DNA of 40,869 bases from an uncultured Prochlorococcus sp. (GCA_902615165.1 CACMNZ010000008.1:1-40869); one strand, 5' to 3'; shown: positions 11,001-19,956, numbered from the stretch's first letter. Numbers and translations are program-made. The notes: a model not told the origin generated them from the sequence alone.

Positions 11001-11752
11001 ATATCTTCTTTCTTAAAAATGTCTATTAATTTTCTCTGAATAATATGATCTTTTAGTGTTGAAATAAAAAATGTTTTAGGAGATAATCCGCATTTTCTTA
11101 ATTGCAAGTTAAGTTTTTCGTTTACTTCAATTTCATTAGCCAAAAAAAGTGATTTATAGGATATTATTCCTATCTTTTCGCCTTTTTCATTTTTCCAATC
11201 ATATAAATATGGATCTGCATAAAAAGTAATATTCAAAAAATTATCAGGAATTAATTTTTCATCTACAACTAAATAATTTAAACAATTGAGAAACTTTCTA
11301 TAATTATCCAGTCCTCCAGATCTTAGTAATCTAGAAATATTTAATGCAATATTTTTATCTATACTACTTATTTCACATAAGGAAATTTCCTGATCAATGG
11401 TACCTGATAGGATTACTAACTTCCTTTTTTTATTAAATGCTTGCCAATTTAAAAGTTGTTCAATTCCATAGTTCCATGTACCTTTATCTCCAAATATTCT
11501 AAGTACCACTACTTTCGCATAATTTATTGTTTTTAATAAATAATTATCTATTTGAGCTGAGGAATTTAAATTAGAAATTTCTAAAGCTCTTATATTATTT
11601 TTTAATGAAGCAAATTCTTTTTCTAACAATAAGTTTGATATGAGATTTAAATCAGCCTTGACACTTGTTATAAAAATAAAATCTGCAGCTGGTTGCTCAA
11701 TTAAATCATCCTTATTCTTTTCATTTCCTGCTACATTTAATATCCTGTGCAT
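8015..11752 (-). CDS. cobN: Cobaltochelatase large subunit
   Basis: CobN inserts cobalt into the corrin ring, with ATPase partner subunits that are not in this window. The 1245-residue product has the CobN/ChlH-type core: VSRWGKPSDAIDLDN, the HIGKHGTVEWLPGKS motif, DPGEGSQAKRR, and the SGPSGAPTRGKTEALPTG segment with AWSVGCQSA. Length and the LDLNPW segment favour CobN over the longer magnesium chelatase subunit ChlH. The gene stands alone, divergent from ilvE. Together with cobU and the B12-dependent metH it shows a corrinoid-making cell; marine picocyanobacteria are known to make pseudocobalamin. No riboswitch was recognised upstream. Confidence 0.93.
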   Translation of the reverse strand: MHRILNVAGNEKNKDDLIEQPAADFIFITSVKADLNLISNLLLEKEFASLKNNIRALEISNLNSSAQIDNYLLKTINYAKVVVLRIFGDKGTWNYGIEQLLNWQAFNKKRKLVILSGTIDQEISLCEISSIDKNIALNISRLLRSGGLDNYRKFLNCLNYLVVDEKLIPDNFLNITFYADPYLYDWKNEKGEKIGIISYKSLFLANEIEVNEKLNLQLRKCGLSPKTFFISTLKDHIIQRKLIDIFKKEDIKLIITTTSFSSSQIKNNDLIENSTNIFTSLNIPILQLLSSNRSRKKWLNSSIGMNSSDLLMQIIIPEFDGRITTCPSAFKEIISKKNTLYSEITSYKPDQVGIQWISKFATNYVKLQKLNNFDKRICLVISNYPVKNARIGNGVGLNTPSSIINILNWLKEEGYDLGSCNYPQDSSELMSMLIKTRTNDIESQNNKPLDYLPLSEYLKYWNYLELDPKNIIVSRWGKPSDAIDLDNKGFSINGIRFGKITLLIQPQRGYDAFTDRDIHSPDLPPPHRYLAQYFWIEKVFNANAMCHIGKHGTVEWLPGKSIGLSNKCFPNIICPAIPNIYPFIVNDPGEGSQAKRRTAATIIDHLTPPLDRSELYGKYSILENYLDEYFEAKLLNSNRIEIIEKSIFELIKKDFSEFTLKNKNNQIEEIDSFLCKIKESQIRTGLHIFGNRQNDINEINLFLCIARVPNANRIGVIQYIAKHLKLDLNPWTNQYDQMLSEKDKKILLTFSNKNILNFRMAIDFLEQQAKYLIYLFFYKKNSNIKNLEKYKNQKIIDYFFNEKKHNKYFLLLKEEILYPIINSSYNEKISFINSLNGQYVKSGPSGAPTRGKTEALPTGKNFFSVDSRGLPTESAWSVGCQSASQILDLYKQDNGEDLKTIAISVWATSTMRNGGEDICQILYLLGVQPIWDGPSRRVVDLEIIPLSVLERPRVDVTLRISGMFRDSFPQLVKLTSKAINLISNLNEDDKFNPLAGASRDGHSINRIFGSAPGSYGAGLQELISNSNWENIDDFGESFLNWSKWIYNDNLEPIEDKKSLENALKKVQLVVHNQDNKEHDILDSDDYYQFQGGLSSAVKKLSGKLPEMYHGDLSKFGLSKISKLQDEINKVVISRILNPKWINGMMDNGYKGAFEFSATLDYLYAFDASTEVVSDWCYEEVYKSWLCDLDLKNFFLENNPWALRDIAQRFLEIVNRKMWNNCSSDVIENLKNIIINTDSIIEKNEF

Positions 11753-11824
11753 TTTTATATATAAATAAGGTTTAGAATACGTAAGTAGGATAAAACAAGT
11801 TTACCTTAATTAAATAAATTAAAT

Positions 11825-12739
11825 ATGCATGAATTTCTTCCATACGCCTGGTTCGAAGGTAAATGTATTCCATTTAAAGAAGCAAAAATATCAATAGCTA
11901 CTCATGCATTACATTACGGTACTGCTGCATTTGGAGGAATGCGCGCGATACCTAACCCAACAAACAAAGAAGAATTCCTTTTATTTAGAACTGATAAACA
12001 TATAAAAAGATTATCTCAAAGTGCAAAATTACTCTTAACTGAAATTTCTGAAGAATATATTTTTAAAGCCTTAGAAGAAGTTATAAAAAGAAACAAGCCA
12101 GAAAAACCTATTTATATAAGACCATTTGTATATACAAGCGATTTAGGTATAGCGCCAAGGTTACACAATATTGAAACAGATTTCTTTATTTATTGTATTG
12201 AACTAGGAGATTATCTATCCCCAGATGGTGTTTCTTGTAGAATGAGTAGTTGGACAAGACAAGAAGATAGATCTCTCCCCTTAAGAGGAAAAATAAGTGG
12301 AGCATATATTACTAGTTCATTAGCCAAAACAGAAGCTAGTTCATCGGGTTTTGATGAAGCCCTGCTATTAAATTCAAGTGGTAAGGTAAGCGAAGCTAGT
12401 GGTATGAATTTATTTATTGTAAGGAATGGACACTTAATCACTCCTGGTGTTGATCAAGATATCCTTGAGGGGATTACTAGAGCTAGTGTAATTGAATTAG
12501 CAAAATCATTTGGAATAAATGTAATTGAGAGGCCTGTTGATAAAACAGAATTATTAATAGCAGATGAAGTTTTTCTAACTGGTACAGCAGCAAAAATTAC
12601 ACCAGTTAAAAAAATTGAATCAACTGAATTAAATGTTGAAAGACCAATAATGAATAAATTAAAAAGTAAGCTTATAGAAATAACAGAGGGTCGTTCTCAA
12701 GACTATGATGATTGGGTAACAAGAATTTCGCTAAAATAA
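11825..12739 (+). CDS. ilvE: Branched-chain amino acid aminotransferase
   Basis: IlvE is a fold-type IV PLP aminotransferase for the last step of valine, leucine and isoleucine synthesis. The 304 residues include the start FLPYAWFEGKCIPFKEAK, the HALHYGTAAFGGMRA segment, the PLP lysine in RGKISGAYI, EALLLNSSGKVSEASGMNLF and the C-terminal FLTGTAAKITPV. The gene is divergent from cobN across 72 bp and is followed by metH after 18 bp, so the two may share a transcript. Confidence 0.95.
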   Translation: MHEFLPYAWFEGKCIPFKEAKISIATHALHYGTAAFGGMRAIPNPTNKEEFLLFRTDKHIKRLSQSAKLLLTEISEEYIFKALEEVIKRNKPEKPIYIRPFVYTSDLGIAPRLHNIETDFFIYCIELGDYLSPDGVSCRMSSWTRQEDRSLPLRGKISGAYITSSLAKTEASSSGFDEALLLNSSGKVSEASGMNLFIVRNGHLITPGVDQDILEGITRASVIELAKSFGINVIERPVDKTELLIADEVFLTGTAAKITPVKKIESTELNVERPIMNKLKSKLIEITEGRSQDYDDWVTRISLK

Positions 12740-12757
12740 ATTAATTTTTTCCCAAAA

Positions 12758-15700
12758 ATGGAATCTTTCAGAAGATATCTAAATAAAGATGAAAAACCAT
12801 TAATTATTTTTGACGGAGGTACTGGAACATCATTTCAGAACTTAAATCTTACTGCAGATGACTTTGGAGGAAAAGAATTAGAGGGATGTAATGAAAACCT
12901 TGTTTTATCATCGCCAGAGGTAGTTGAGAAGGTTCATAACTCATTTTTAGAAGCAGGTTGTCATGTTATAGAAACTAATACATTTGGAGCCTCATCAATA
13001 GTTCTTGATGAATATGATATTGCGGATAAGGCTTATGAGATAAATAAAAATGCGGCATTTATAGCAAAAAAAGCTGCTGCCAAATACTCATCAGTTGATA
13101 AACCAAGGTTTGTAGCAGGTTCAATTGGGCCAACAACTAAATTACCCACCTTAGGACATATAGATTTTGATGAATTAAAGCAATCATATAAAGAACAAAT
13201 TTATGGTCTTATAGATGGAGGAGTTGATCTTCTTTTGATTGAAACTTGTCAGGATGTTTTACAAATTAAATCTGCCTTATTAGCATCAAAAGAAATTCTT
13301 GAAAGTAAAAATATTGATATACCTTTAATGGTATCTATAACAATGGAAACAACAGGTACTATGCTCGTTGGATCTGATATTTCTTCTGCATTAACAATTT
13401 TAGAACCATTTAATATAGATATCCTTGGACTTAATTGTGCAACTGGTCCTGAGCAAATGAAGGAACATATTAAATATTTGTCTGAAAATTCTCCCTTCGC
13501 TATAAGCTGTATTCCCAATGCAGGTCTTCCTGAAAATATTGGTGGTGTAGCTCACTATAGATTAAAGCCAATAGAATTAAAGATGCAGTTAATGAATTTT
13601 ATATATGACTTTAATGTTCAATTAATAGGTGGATGTTGTGGGACAACACCTGAACATATAAAATACCTGTCTTCAATAATCGATGAAATTATTGATAATG
13701 AAAGGACTAACAATAATGGTAAGAAAAGTTCAAGCGGTTTTATTCCATCTGCCTCATCAATATATAACTCTGTGCCATATAAACAAGACAATTCAATTTT
13801 GATAGTAGGAGAGAGATTAAATGCGAGTGGATCGAAAAAGGTAAGGGAGTTATTAAATAACGACGATTGGGATGGCTTAGTTGCAATTGCCAAGCAACAA
13901 CAAAAAGAAAATGCTCACGTTCTTGATGTAAATGTCGATTATGTAGGCAGAAACGGAGTGAAAGATATGAAAGAAATAACTTCAAGACTAGTTACCAATA
14001 TAAATTTACCATTAATGATTGACTCTACAGATGCTGACAAAATGGAAAGTGGATTAAAGTCAGCTGGTGGTAAATGTATTATTAATTCAACCAATTACGA
14101 AGATGGCAATGAAAGGTTTGATCAAGTTCTAAATTTAGCCTTAGGGTATGGTTCAGGTCTTGTTGTCGGAACAATTGATGAAGATGGAATGGCAAGGAAT
14201 TCAGAAAAAAAATATAAGATTGTCAAACGAGCGATTAATAGAACAAGAGAATGTGGTTTGTCAGATTATGAGCTATTTTTTGATCCATTAGCTCTGCCAA
14301 TATCTACAGGGATAGAAGAAGATAGATTAAACGCTAAAGAAACTATTAGTGCTATATTAAAAATTCGTGAAAATTTCCCAGATATTCATATCATACTTGG
14401 GATATCAAACATTAGTTTTGGTCTTTCACCATTATCAAGAATTAATCTAAATTCAATATTTTTAGATGAATGCATTAAAGCAGGATTAGATTCTGCTATC
14501 ATCGCACCAAATAAAATTCTGCCATTATCAAAAATTTCTGAAGAAACTAAAAAGCTTTGCTTAGATTTGATTTATGATAAAAGAGAATTTGAAGATGATA
14601 TTTGTATTTATGATCCATTAGTAGAATTAACAAAGGCTTTTCAAGATTTATCTATTCAAGATTTCAAAAAAGCATCTTCAGAAAATAAAAACCTAACTCT
14701 TGAAGAAAGTCTGAAAAATCATATTATTGATGGAGAAAAAATAGGATTAGAGGATCAATTAAATAAAGCGTTAAAAAAATATAAACCTCTTGAAATAATT
14801 AATACCTTTTTACTAGATGGGATGAAAGTTGTAGGAGATTTATTTGGCTCAGGTCAAATGCAATTACCATTTGTACTCCAATCCGCTGAAACAATGAAAT
14901 TTGCTGTTTCAATTTTAGAACCATATATGGAAACTGTAGATGAAAACATATCAAATGGAAAACTCTTAATTGCAACTGTCAAAGGCGATGTACATGATAT
15001 TGGAAAAAATTTGGTAGATATAATACTGACAAATAATGGTTATGACGTAATAAATCTAGGAATAAAGCAAGATGTTTCAGCAATAATAGATGCACAAAAA
15101 AAGCACAATGCAGATTGCATCGCTATGAGCGGATTACTTGTTAAATCAACAGCTTTTATGAAAGATAATTTAGAGGCTTTTAACAATGAAAATATTAGTG
15201 TACCAGTAATATTAGGAGGCGCAGCCTTAACCCCAAAATTTGTAAATGAGGACTGCAGCAAAATATATAAAGGGAAAATATTGTACGGAAAAGATGCGTT
15301 CACTGATCTTAAATTTATGAATGAATATATGGATAATAAGAAAAAGGGTAATTGGTCAAATACAGAGGGTTTCATTAACAATGAGGGTATAAATATTAAT
15401 TTAGCCTCATCAAAAACCAACTCTCAAGCTGTTAAAAAATCAATATCCATACATACCGAGAGTTCAAAATTAAATTTAAAAGAAAATTTTATAAGATCTA
15501 AATTTATAAATGAAGAAGATCCAATTCAAGCCCCTTTCTTGGGAACGAAAGTCTTGAACGATGTTGATATAGATTTAAATAAGTTAATATTTTATTTAGA
15601 TACAAAAGCTTTATTTAGCGGACAATGGCAGATAAAAAAAGGAAAAAACCAAAGCGTAGATGAATACAATAACTATTTAGATTCATATGCTAAACCATTG

Positions 15701-16324
15701 TTAGATAAATGGTTAGAGATAATTATAGAGAAAAAACTTATATCACCCAAAGCAGTTTATGGATATTTCAGATGCGGGAGAAAAGATAATAGTATTTTCT
15801 TATTTGATGAGAAATCATTAAATAAAATTTCCCAATTTAATTTTCCAAGACAAAAATCTGGTAATAATTTATGCATAGCTGATTTTTATTGTGATTTGAA
15901 AAATGATAAACCGATAGATATATTTCCTATGCAGGCAGTAACCATGGGCGGTATTGCTAGTGAATATTCTCAAAAATTATTTAAAGAGGATAAATATAGT
16001 GATTATTTGTTATTCCATGGACTTACAGTTCAATTAGCAGAAGCTCTAGCTGAGTATGTCCATGCATTAATTCGTATTGAATGTGGTTTTAGGTCTGAAG
16101 AACCAGACAAAAATATAGAAATACTAGCTCAAAAATATAGAGGAGCTAGATATTCTTTTGGTTATCCTGCATGTCCAAAAGTATCTGATTCAAACATACA
16201 ATTATCATTGTTGGATTCAAAAAGAATAAACTTGACTATGGATGAATCTGAACAACTTCATCCAGAACAAAGTACTACAGCTATCATTTCACTACACTCA
16301 AAAGCTAAATATTTCAGCGCTTAA
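12758..16324 (+). CDS. metH: Cobalamin-dependent methionine synthase
   Basis: MetH moves a methyl group from methyltetrahydrofolate through a corrinoid to homocysteine. The 1188-residue protein has all modules in order. The homocysteine domain has zinc ligands in GLNCATGP (about residue 226) and GGCCGTTPEH (about 292). The pterin domain starts at ILIVGERLNASGSKK, and the corrinoid cap and binding domain carries the axial histidine in DVHDIGKN (His about 744) and a GG.AL loop. The activation domain contains AVYGYFRCGR and the RYSFGYPACP motif. Dependence on corrinoid fits cobN and cobU in the same window. Confidence 0.97.
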   Translation: MESFRRYLNKDEKPLIIFDGGTGTSFQNLNLTADDFGGKELEGCNENLVLSSPEVVEKVHNSFLEAGCHVIETNTFGASSIVLDEYDIADKAYEINKNAAFIAKKAAAKYSSVDKPRFVAGSIGPTTKLPTLGHIDFDELKQSYKEQIYGLIDGGVDLLLIETCQDVLQIKSALLASKEILESKNIDIPLMVSITMETTGTMLVGSDISSALTILEPFNIDILGLNCATGPEQMKEHIKYLSENSPFAISCIPNAGLPENIGGVAHYRLKPIELKMQLMNFIYDFNVQLIGGCCGTTPEHIKYLSSIIDEIIDNERTNNNGKKSSSGFIPSASSIYNSVPYKQDNSILIVGERLNASGSKKVRELLNNDDWDGLVAIAKQQQKENAHVLDVNVDYVGRNGVKDMKEITSRLVTNINLPLMIDSTDADKMESGLKSAGGKCIINSTNYEDGNERFDQVLNLALGYGSGLVVGTIDEDGMARNSEKKYKIVKRAINRTRECGLSDYELFFDPLALPISTGIEEDRLNAKETISAILKIRENFPDIHIILGISNISFGLSPLSRINLNSIFLDECIKAGLDSAIIAPNKILPLSKISEETKKLCLDLIYDKREFEDDICIYDPLVELTKAFQDLSIQDFKKASSENKNLTLEESLKNHIIDGEKIGLEDQLNKALKKYKPLEIINTFLLDGMKVVGDLFGSGQMQLPFVLQSAETMKFAVSILEPYMETVDENISNGKLLIATVKGDVHDIGKNLVDIILTNNGYDVINLGIKQDVSAIIDAQKKHNADCIAMSGLLVKSTAFMKDNLEAFNNENISVPVILGGAALTPKFVNEDCSKIYKGKILYGKDAFTDLKFMNEYMDNKKKGNWSNTEGFINNEGININLASSKTNSQAVKKSISIHTESSKLNLKENFIRSKFINEEDPIQAPFLGTKVLNDVDIDLNKLIFYLDTKALFSGQWQIKKGKNQSVDEYNNYLDSYAKPLLDKWLEIIIEKKLISPKAVYGYFRCGRKDNSIFLFDEKSLNKISQFNFPRQKSGNNLCIADFYCDLKNDKPIDIFPMQAVTMGGIASEYSQKLFKEDKYSDYLLFHGLTVQLAEALAEYVHALIRIECGFRSEEPDKNIEILAQKYRGARYSFGYPACPKVSDSNIQLSLLDSKRINLTMDESEQLHPEQSTTAIISLHSKAKYFSA

Positions 16325-16333
16325 GCTAAATTT

Positions 16334-16552
16334 TTAGTTGTTTTCTAAATATTCAATAATTTCTTCCTGTAGTTCTTCCATCGTTTCATTATTACCCAGA
16401 TCAAGTCCCTCACCCGCGGCATCCTGTGTTAACTCAAGGTAATATGAAGCACCATCACTAGATAAAAATTCTAATGCAGAAGTTTCATCACTATCCTTAA
16501 AAGCTTCATAAAGAGCTTTAAATGCTATGTTTTCAGTAAAGTCCCAATCCAT
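16334..16552 (-). CDS. Small acidic protein of unknown function
   Basis: The 72-residue soluble protein is strongly acidic, with many Asp and Glu against few Lys and no Cys. The N-terminus is WDFTENIAFKALYEAFKDSDE and the end is a predicted helix, EELQEEIIEYLENN. I recognise this only as a conserved-looking cyanobacterial small protein; no function is known to me. It converges with metH (9 bp between stops) and is divergent from the DUF2237 gene across about 100 bp. Confidence 0.7.
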   Translation of the reverse strand: MDWDFTENIAFKALYEAFKDSDETSALEFLSSDGASYYLELTQDAAGEGLDLGNNETMEELQEEIIEYLENN

Positions 16553-16651
16553 AATGAAAAAAACCTTATTAGAATTATTACCTCCTTACCCCCCATACTC
16601 GTCAACCTTTTTTAAAGAAATGTTGGTGTTTTATTATTATTAAAAAAATTT

Positions 16652-17035
16652 ATGACCATAAATAATCTAAATCAGTTAAATGTCCTTGGAGAAAAAATTG
16701 TAATTTGTGGTTGCGCACCTATGACAGGGTGGTTCAGGGATGGATTTTGCAACTATGACAAAAATGATGGAGGGAATCATTCCATATGTTGTGTAATGGA
16801 TGATAATTTCCTGAAATATAGTAAATCACAAGGTAATGATTTAATAACTCCCATGCCTATTTATTCCTTCCCAGGACTAAAGGATGGTGATCATTGGTGT
16901 ATTTGTCTTGATAGGTGGAAGCAAGCATTATTAGACGGTCTTGCACCAAAAGTCATATTAGAATCAACGAATATTGTAGTCTTAGAATCAGTACCTCTGG
17001 AAAAATTGAAAGAATATCAATTTAATAAAAAGTAA
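16652..17035 (+). CDS. DUF2237 family protein
   Basis: The 127-residue cysteine-rich protein matches the DUF2237 family. The body carries CGCAPMTGWFRDGFC, a D.G.H.ICC.M segment, NDL.TP and a hallmark FPGLKDGDHWC.C..RW motif, ending with APKVILESTN. Clustered cysteines and histidines suggest metal binding, but that is inference; no biochemical function is established. It is a single-gene unit starting about 50 bp before the Ap4A phosphorylase gene. Confidence 0.8.
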   Translation: MTINNLNQLNVLGEKIVICGCAPMTGWFRDGFCNYDKNDGGNHSICCVMDDNFLKYSKSQGNDLITPMPIYSFPGLKDGDHWCICLDRWKQALLDGLAPKVILESTNIVVLESVPLEKLKEYQFNKK

Positions 17036-17083
17036 TTACAAGTTTATTTTTTTTTTTAAAATAATAATGATAAATTTTTTTAA

Positions 17084-17914
17084 ATGAGTTTAGAAATATA
17101 TTGGAAAAAAGCACTAGAACAAACTCGATTATCAATTGATGATGAATCATTATATCCTCTCAAAACTGATATTATTACAAGAGATTTATATGAAAAAGAC
17201 GACTTCATAATTAGGAAACTCGATACTTCAAAATTTTATAAAAAAAAAATTTATGGTCCTAAGCAAAATCCATTTTGTCCTTGGGAAAAGATACTAGAAA
17301 TTGATAAAATTGGTGATAATCATCAACTAATATTAAATAAGTATCCTGTACAAAAAGGTCATATTTTACTTATTACAAATGAATGGAAACCTCAAAATGG
17401 ATGGTTAGATATTAAAGATTGGAGAGCGATCCAACAAGTTAATAAAGATACTAGTGGATTATGGTTTTTCAATAGTTCTCCAATTGCGGGAGCAAGTCAA
17501 CCTCACAGGCATTTTCAACTTCTGCGTAGATCTAAAGGTGAGATTTCATGCCCTAGAGAAAAGTGGTTTTTAGAGATGAACTCATATCAAGATCTAGATA
17601 GTAAGCTTAAGAAAAATATTATTGTATCTAAATTTAATTTTTTAGAAAATCCATCATGTCTTTTTGAATTCTACTTAGAATTATGCAAAAAATTAGGACT
17701 AGGGGACCCTATTAGTGAAAAGAAACCGATATATCCTTACAATATTTTAATAACTAATAAATGGATCGCTATTATAAAAAGAAAAAATGATCATATTCAT
17801 GGTTTCAGTATTAACGGTTTAGGATTTGCAGGATATATATTAGTAACTGAAAATTCAAATATTAATTATTTAAAGAAATTTGGCCCTGAAAAGCTTCTAG
17901 AAAGCTTTATTTGA
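17084..17914 (+). CDS. Ap4A phosphorylase (ATP adenylyltransferase) family protein
   Basis: The 276-residue protein resembles diadenosine tetraphosphate phosphorylases of the HIT/GalT superfamily, which split Ap4A with phosphate to ATP and ADP. It has NPFCPWEK (about 62-69), a KYPV..GH.LLITNEW stretch (about 86-105), and the catalytic GASQPHRHFQLLRR segment with His141, His143 and Gln145. A C-terminal PYNILITNKWI..I.R segment matches the second half of the family. Length is slightly below the yeast enzymes (about 320) and typical of cyanobacterial members. Confidence 0.82.
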   Translation: MSLEIYWKKALEQTRLSIDDESLYPLKTDIITRDLYEKDDFIIRKLDTSKFYKKKIYGPKQNPFCPWEKILEIDKIGDNHQLILNKYPVQKGHILLITNEWKPQNGWLDIKDWRAIQQVNKDTSGLWFFNSSPIAGASQPHRHFQLLRRSKGEISCPREKWFLEMNSYQDLDSKLKKNIIVSKFNFLENPSCLFEFYLELCKKLGLGDPISEKKPIYPYNILITNKWIAIIKRKNDHIHGFSINGLGFAGYILVTENSNINYLKKFGPEKLLESFI

Positions 17915-17917
17915 TTA

Positions 17918-18097
17918 CTAGTTAGTTACTTCAACTTCCTTATCCCTGCTTATTTGGCCTTCTAGAACTTCTATAGATGCTGTTACTGAGGCAATTTTAC
18001 GTTCAAGTGAATCCTTAATATAATTGAGCATTTCTAATTTCTTATGTTGATAAAAACTCTTTTTTTCTTTAGATGACTTGAAATAGCAATTAAACAT
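17918..18097 (-). CDS. Small hypothetical protein, 59 aa
   Basis: An open frame of 59 codons runs from ATG at 18097 to a TAG at 17918. The product is basic at its N-terminus (CYFKSSKEKKSFYQHKK) and has a helical heptad-like middle (LEMLNYIKDSLERKIASV) that could form a coiled coil. No signal peptide or membrane helix is seen. It converges with the Ap4A phosphorylase gene, 3 bp between stops, and fills a gap that otherwise would be about 325 bp. Function unknown. Confidence 0.55.
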   Translation of the reverse strand: MFNCYFKSSKEKKSFYQHKKLEMLNYIKDSLERKIASVTASIEVLEGQISRDKEVEVTN

Positions 18098-18239
18098 TTT
18101 TATTTTTATTATAAAAAGACACTTAATTGACTTGTGACATAAAAATAAATTGGTTTTAATTTAAAAACAATATTCCGTATGGACTTTCAATTTTTTTTGA
18201 ATAAAATTAAATAAATTCATACTATTCAAGAAAATATTA

Positions 18240-19250
18240 TTGAATATTCCTGAAAATTCAAATACAAAAAGAATTTCAATCGATTTACCTGAGGAACTAA
18301 TTTCCAGGTTAGATCAATTACGAAAAGAGTGGGGATTTAGAGCAAGAGGACCTGTAATAGAGAAGATACTTAAAGAACTTCTTCAAGAAGATGATTTACT
18401 ACCTAAGAACCAACAGCAAGAAATAGACTTTAACGAGAATAATAATAAAGAAAATTTAAATATTGATGAAGATACTGCATTGGTATTAATTAAATCAGAC
18501 GTAAAAAAAGAAGTTAATGAGATATCTTTGAATAAAAGATTTACAAATAACAATCAATATAAAGAAAAAGCCAAATCAAACATAAACCTTCCGAATTTTG
18601 TTGAAAAAAAAGTAAAGAATCTTAGAAGAAGTATTAATAGTGAAAAATTAAAGGAGAATATCAATGATATTCAAATTAATACAATTAAAGAAACTGAATT
18701 AATAAAATGTCGAATTGAGTTAATTAGTCATTGGAAAAACTTATATGGATCAGTTCCTAATGATCATGTAGTAGAAGCTTCGATAGATTGGTTTGAAAGG
18801 GATATATGGCCAAATCTTGATGGAACTGAAAATCTACCCTTTACTTGGAGTGCAGCCAATAAATTAATGTCAGAATTATGCCCATTTTGGATAAAGAAAA
18901 ATCCATCCCTTGAAATTGTTTTATTAATGATTGGCGTTTTAGAAGACCCTTTTGCTACATCAGACCTGATAAATAGAATACCAACACTTATGAGAAGGTT
19001 TGTAAGTAGATTTAAGCGAAATAATAGATCAAATTCATTTGAAACATTGGACTCAACAATGACAGTACATGGAGCACTTAAATTATTGAATTTATCAACA
19101 TCCGCAGGATCTGCTCATACTTTCCGCAAAATTAGGGATGCCTATAAATCAATAGCCTTAGAGACGCATCCAGATGCTGGAGGATCAACGGATCAAATGA
19201 GAAAATTAAATGAAGCGTATCAATTGCTAAAAAATTTATATAGAAGATAG
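18240..19250 (+). CDS. Ribbon-helix-helix / J-domain fusion protein
   Basis: The 336-residue protein combines two unrelated modules. The N-terminus (about 8-50) reads as a ribbon-helix-helix DNA-binding unit: a short strand KRISIDLP, then helices in ELISRLDQLRKEWG and GPVIEKILKELLQ. A charged Asn/Lys-rich linker (about 52-155) follows, then a globular middle (about 156-260) with ELI.HWKNLYG and PFTWSAANKLMSELCPFW. The end (about 275-336) is a J-domain with an intact HPD tripeptide at 310-312 followed by AGGSTDQMRKLNEAYQLLK, so it should stimulate an Hsp70. The start is TTG; no in-frame ATG lies close upstream. Whether it binds DNA is inference. Confidence 0.8.
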   Translation: MNIPENSNTKRISIDLPEELISRLDQLRKEWGFRARGPVIEKILKELLQEDDLLPKNQQQEIDFNENNNKENLNIDEDTALVLIKSDVKKEVNEISLNKRFTNNNQYKEKAKSNINLPNFVEKKVKNLRRSINSEKLKENINDIQINTIKETELIKCRIELISHWKNLYGSVPNDHVVEASIDWFERDIWPNLDGTENLPFTWSAANKLMSELCPFWIKKNPSLEIVLLMIGVLEDPFATSDLINRIPTLMRRFVSRFKRNNRSNSFETLDSTMTVHGALKLLNLSTSAGSAHTFRKIRDAYKSIALETHPDAGGSTDQMRKLNEAYQLLKNLYRR

Positions 19251-19258
19251 TATACTAA

Positions 19259-19307
19259 TTCTTATATGAGACTATTTATAAGTCTTATTAATAGTCTTAT
19301 ATAAGAT
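19259..19307. repeat. 49-bp palindromic element, copy 1 (inverted)
   Basis: This is the first of three related 49-bp A/T-rich elements. Read on the minus strand it is identical to copy 3 at 38 of 49 positions by hand alignment. It contains the perfect 12-bp palindrome TCTTATATAAGA (19295-19306), and ATAAG-T-CTTAT at 19278-19288. It begins 9 bases after the stop of the RHH/J gene. No U-tract follows in the way of a simple intrinsic terminator. Confidence 0.75.
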
Positions 19308-19427
19308 AAATGTTAAGTTCAATAATTTCTAATTTTAATAAATTATTTTTATTCAAATTTATAAAGACAATAATTTTGCATAAATGAAATGTAAATAAAT
19401 TTTAATGAAAATTTAGATGTATAGAAC

Positions 19428-19476
19428 ATCTCATGATAGACTTATTATAAGTCTATTATATAGTCTCATAATAGAT
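19428..19476. repeat. 49-bp palindromic element, copy 2
   Basis: This second copy has the same 49-base length and is identical to copy 3 at 35 of 49 positions by hand alignment in direct orientation. It holds a near-perfect inverted repeat at 19436-19456 with 10-bp arms ATAGACTTAT and ATAAGTCTAT around one T, followed by TATAGTCTCATA, which is shared with copy 3. It lies in the otherwise empty 19251-19662 stretch downstream of the small secreted-protein gene. Confidence 0.7.
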
Positions 19477-19642
19477 AAGTAAGATAGATTAATTGATCAT
19501 TTTAGATAAATCATACCCAAACTGTTTATTGCCTAGAAATAATTAATAATTGAATAATAAATCAATAAACCATGTCCTTTCAATGTCCAGGATATTAACA
19601 ATGACTTAAAAGTCTTACTATATTTGGACTTTATGTCTTCAT

Positions 19643-19663
19643 GTACTGCCTTAAAGACAGTAC
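19643..19663. terminator. Hairpin at the stop codon of the small secreted-protein gene
   Basis: GTACTG and CAGTAC form 6-bp arms, extended by two more pairs after one C/A mismatch, with a short loop. The outer base of the arm is the first base of the TAG stop complement at 19663. No long U-tract follows on the minus strand, so it may be a weak terminator or an RNA 3'-end stabiliser. Confidence 0.4.
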
Positions 19664-19923
19664 TACTTAGATTGAAGCTTTTCAATGGCAGTTTTTTTAT
19701 CAATACTAGGAATATCACTTAATCCATTAGCATCAAACCAAGGGGCGCTAGCCCAATCAAAACCTTCGCCAAAAGTATTATCTGGTGCAGTTATATACCA
19801 GTGACATGATGCATCAGGTATGTCAACAGCACATTTTGACCAATCATCAGACCATTGAGGGACTTGTACCCACAGCACTGAAGATAAAAGTAGAGACAGT
19901 AGATTGATCATGATCATTATCAT
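19663..19923 (-). CDS. Small exported protein of unknown function
   Basis: The product has up to 86 residues and a very short N-terminal hydrophobic stretch (NLLSLLLSSVLWV) that looks like a signal peptide. The mature part is acidic and Trp-rich, with two cysteines 11 residues apart (Cys31 and Cys41-42 region) that could form a disulfide. Three ATG codons (first, third and fifth codons) compete as starts; the region is also a repeated TGATCA palindrome. The gene lies between palindromic copies 2 and 3, with copy 3 starting 34 bp upstream of its start. I do not recognise the family. Confidence 0.6.
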   Translation of the reverse strand: MIMIMINLLSLLLSSVLWVQVPQWSDDWSKCAVDIPDASCHWYITAPDNTFGEGFDWASAPWFDANGLSDIPSIDKKTAIEKLQSK

Positions 19924-19956
19924 ACAACATTAATTACTTTTATAGGATTATTATCT

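Noticed and set aside
11753..11824. Cobalamin riboswitch near cobN, ilvE or metH
   Set aside because: The gaps are short (72 bp and 18 bp) and no B12-box-like segment or long structured leader was seen.
19533..19718. Minus-strand frame of 61 codons overlapping the small exported-protein gene
   Set aside because: It overlaps the end of the 86-aa frame out of phase and runs into repeat-rich DNA; no signal or motif supports it.
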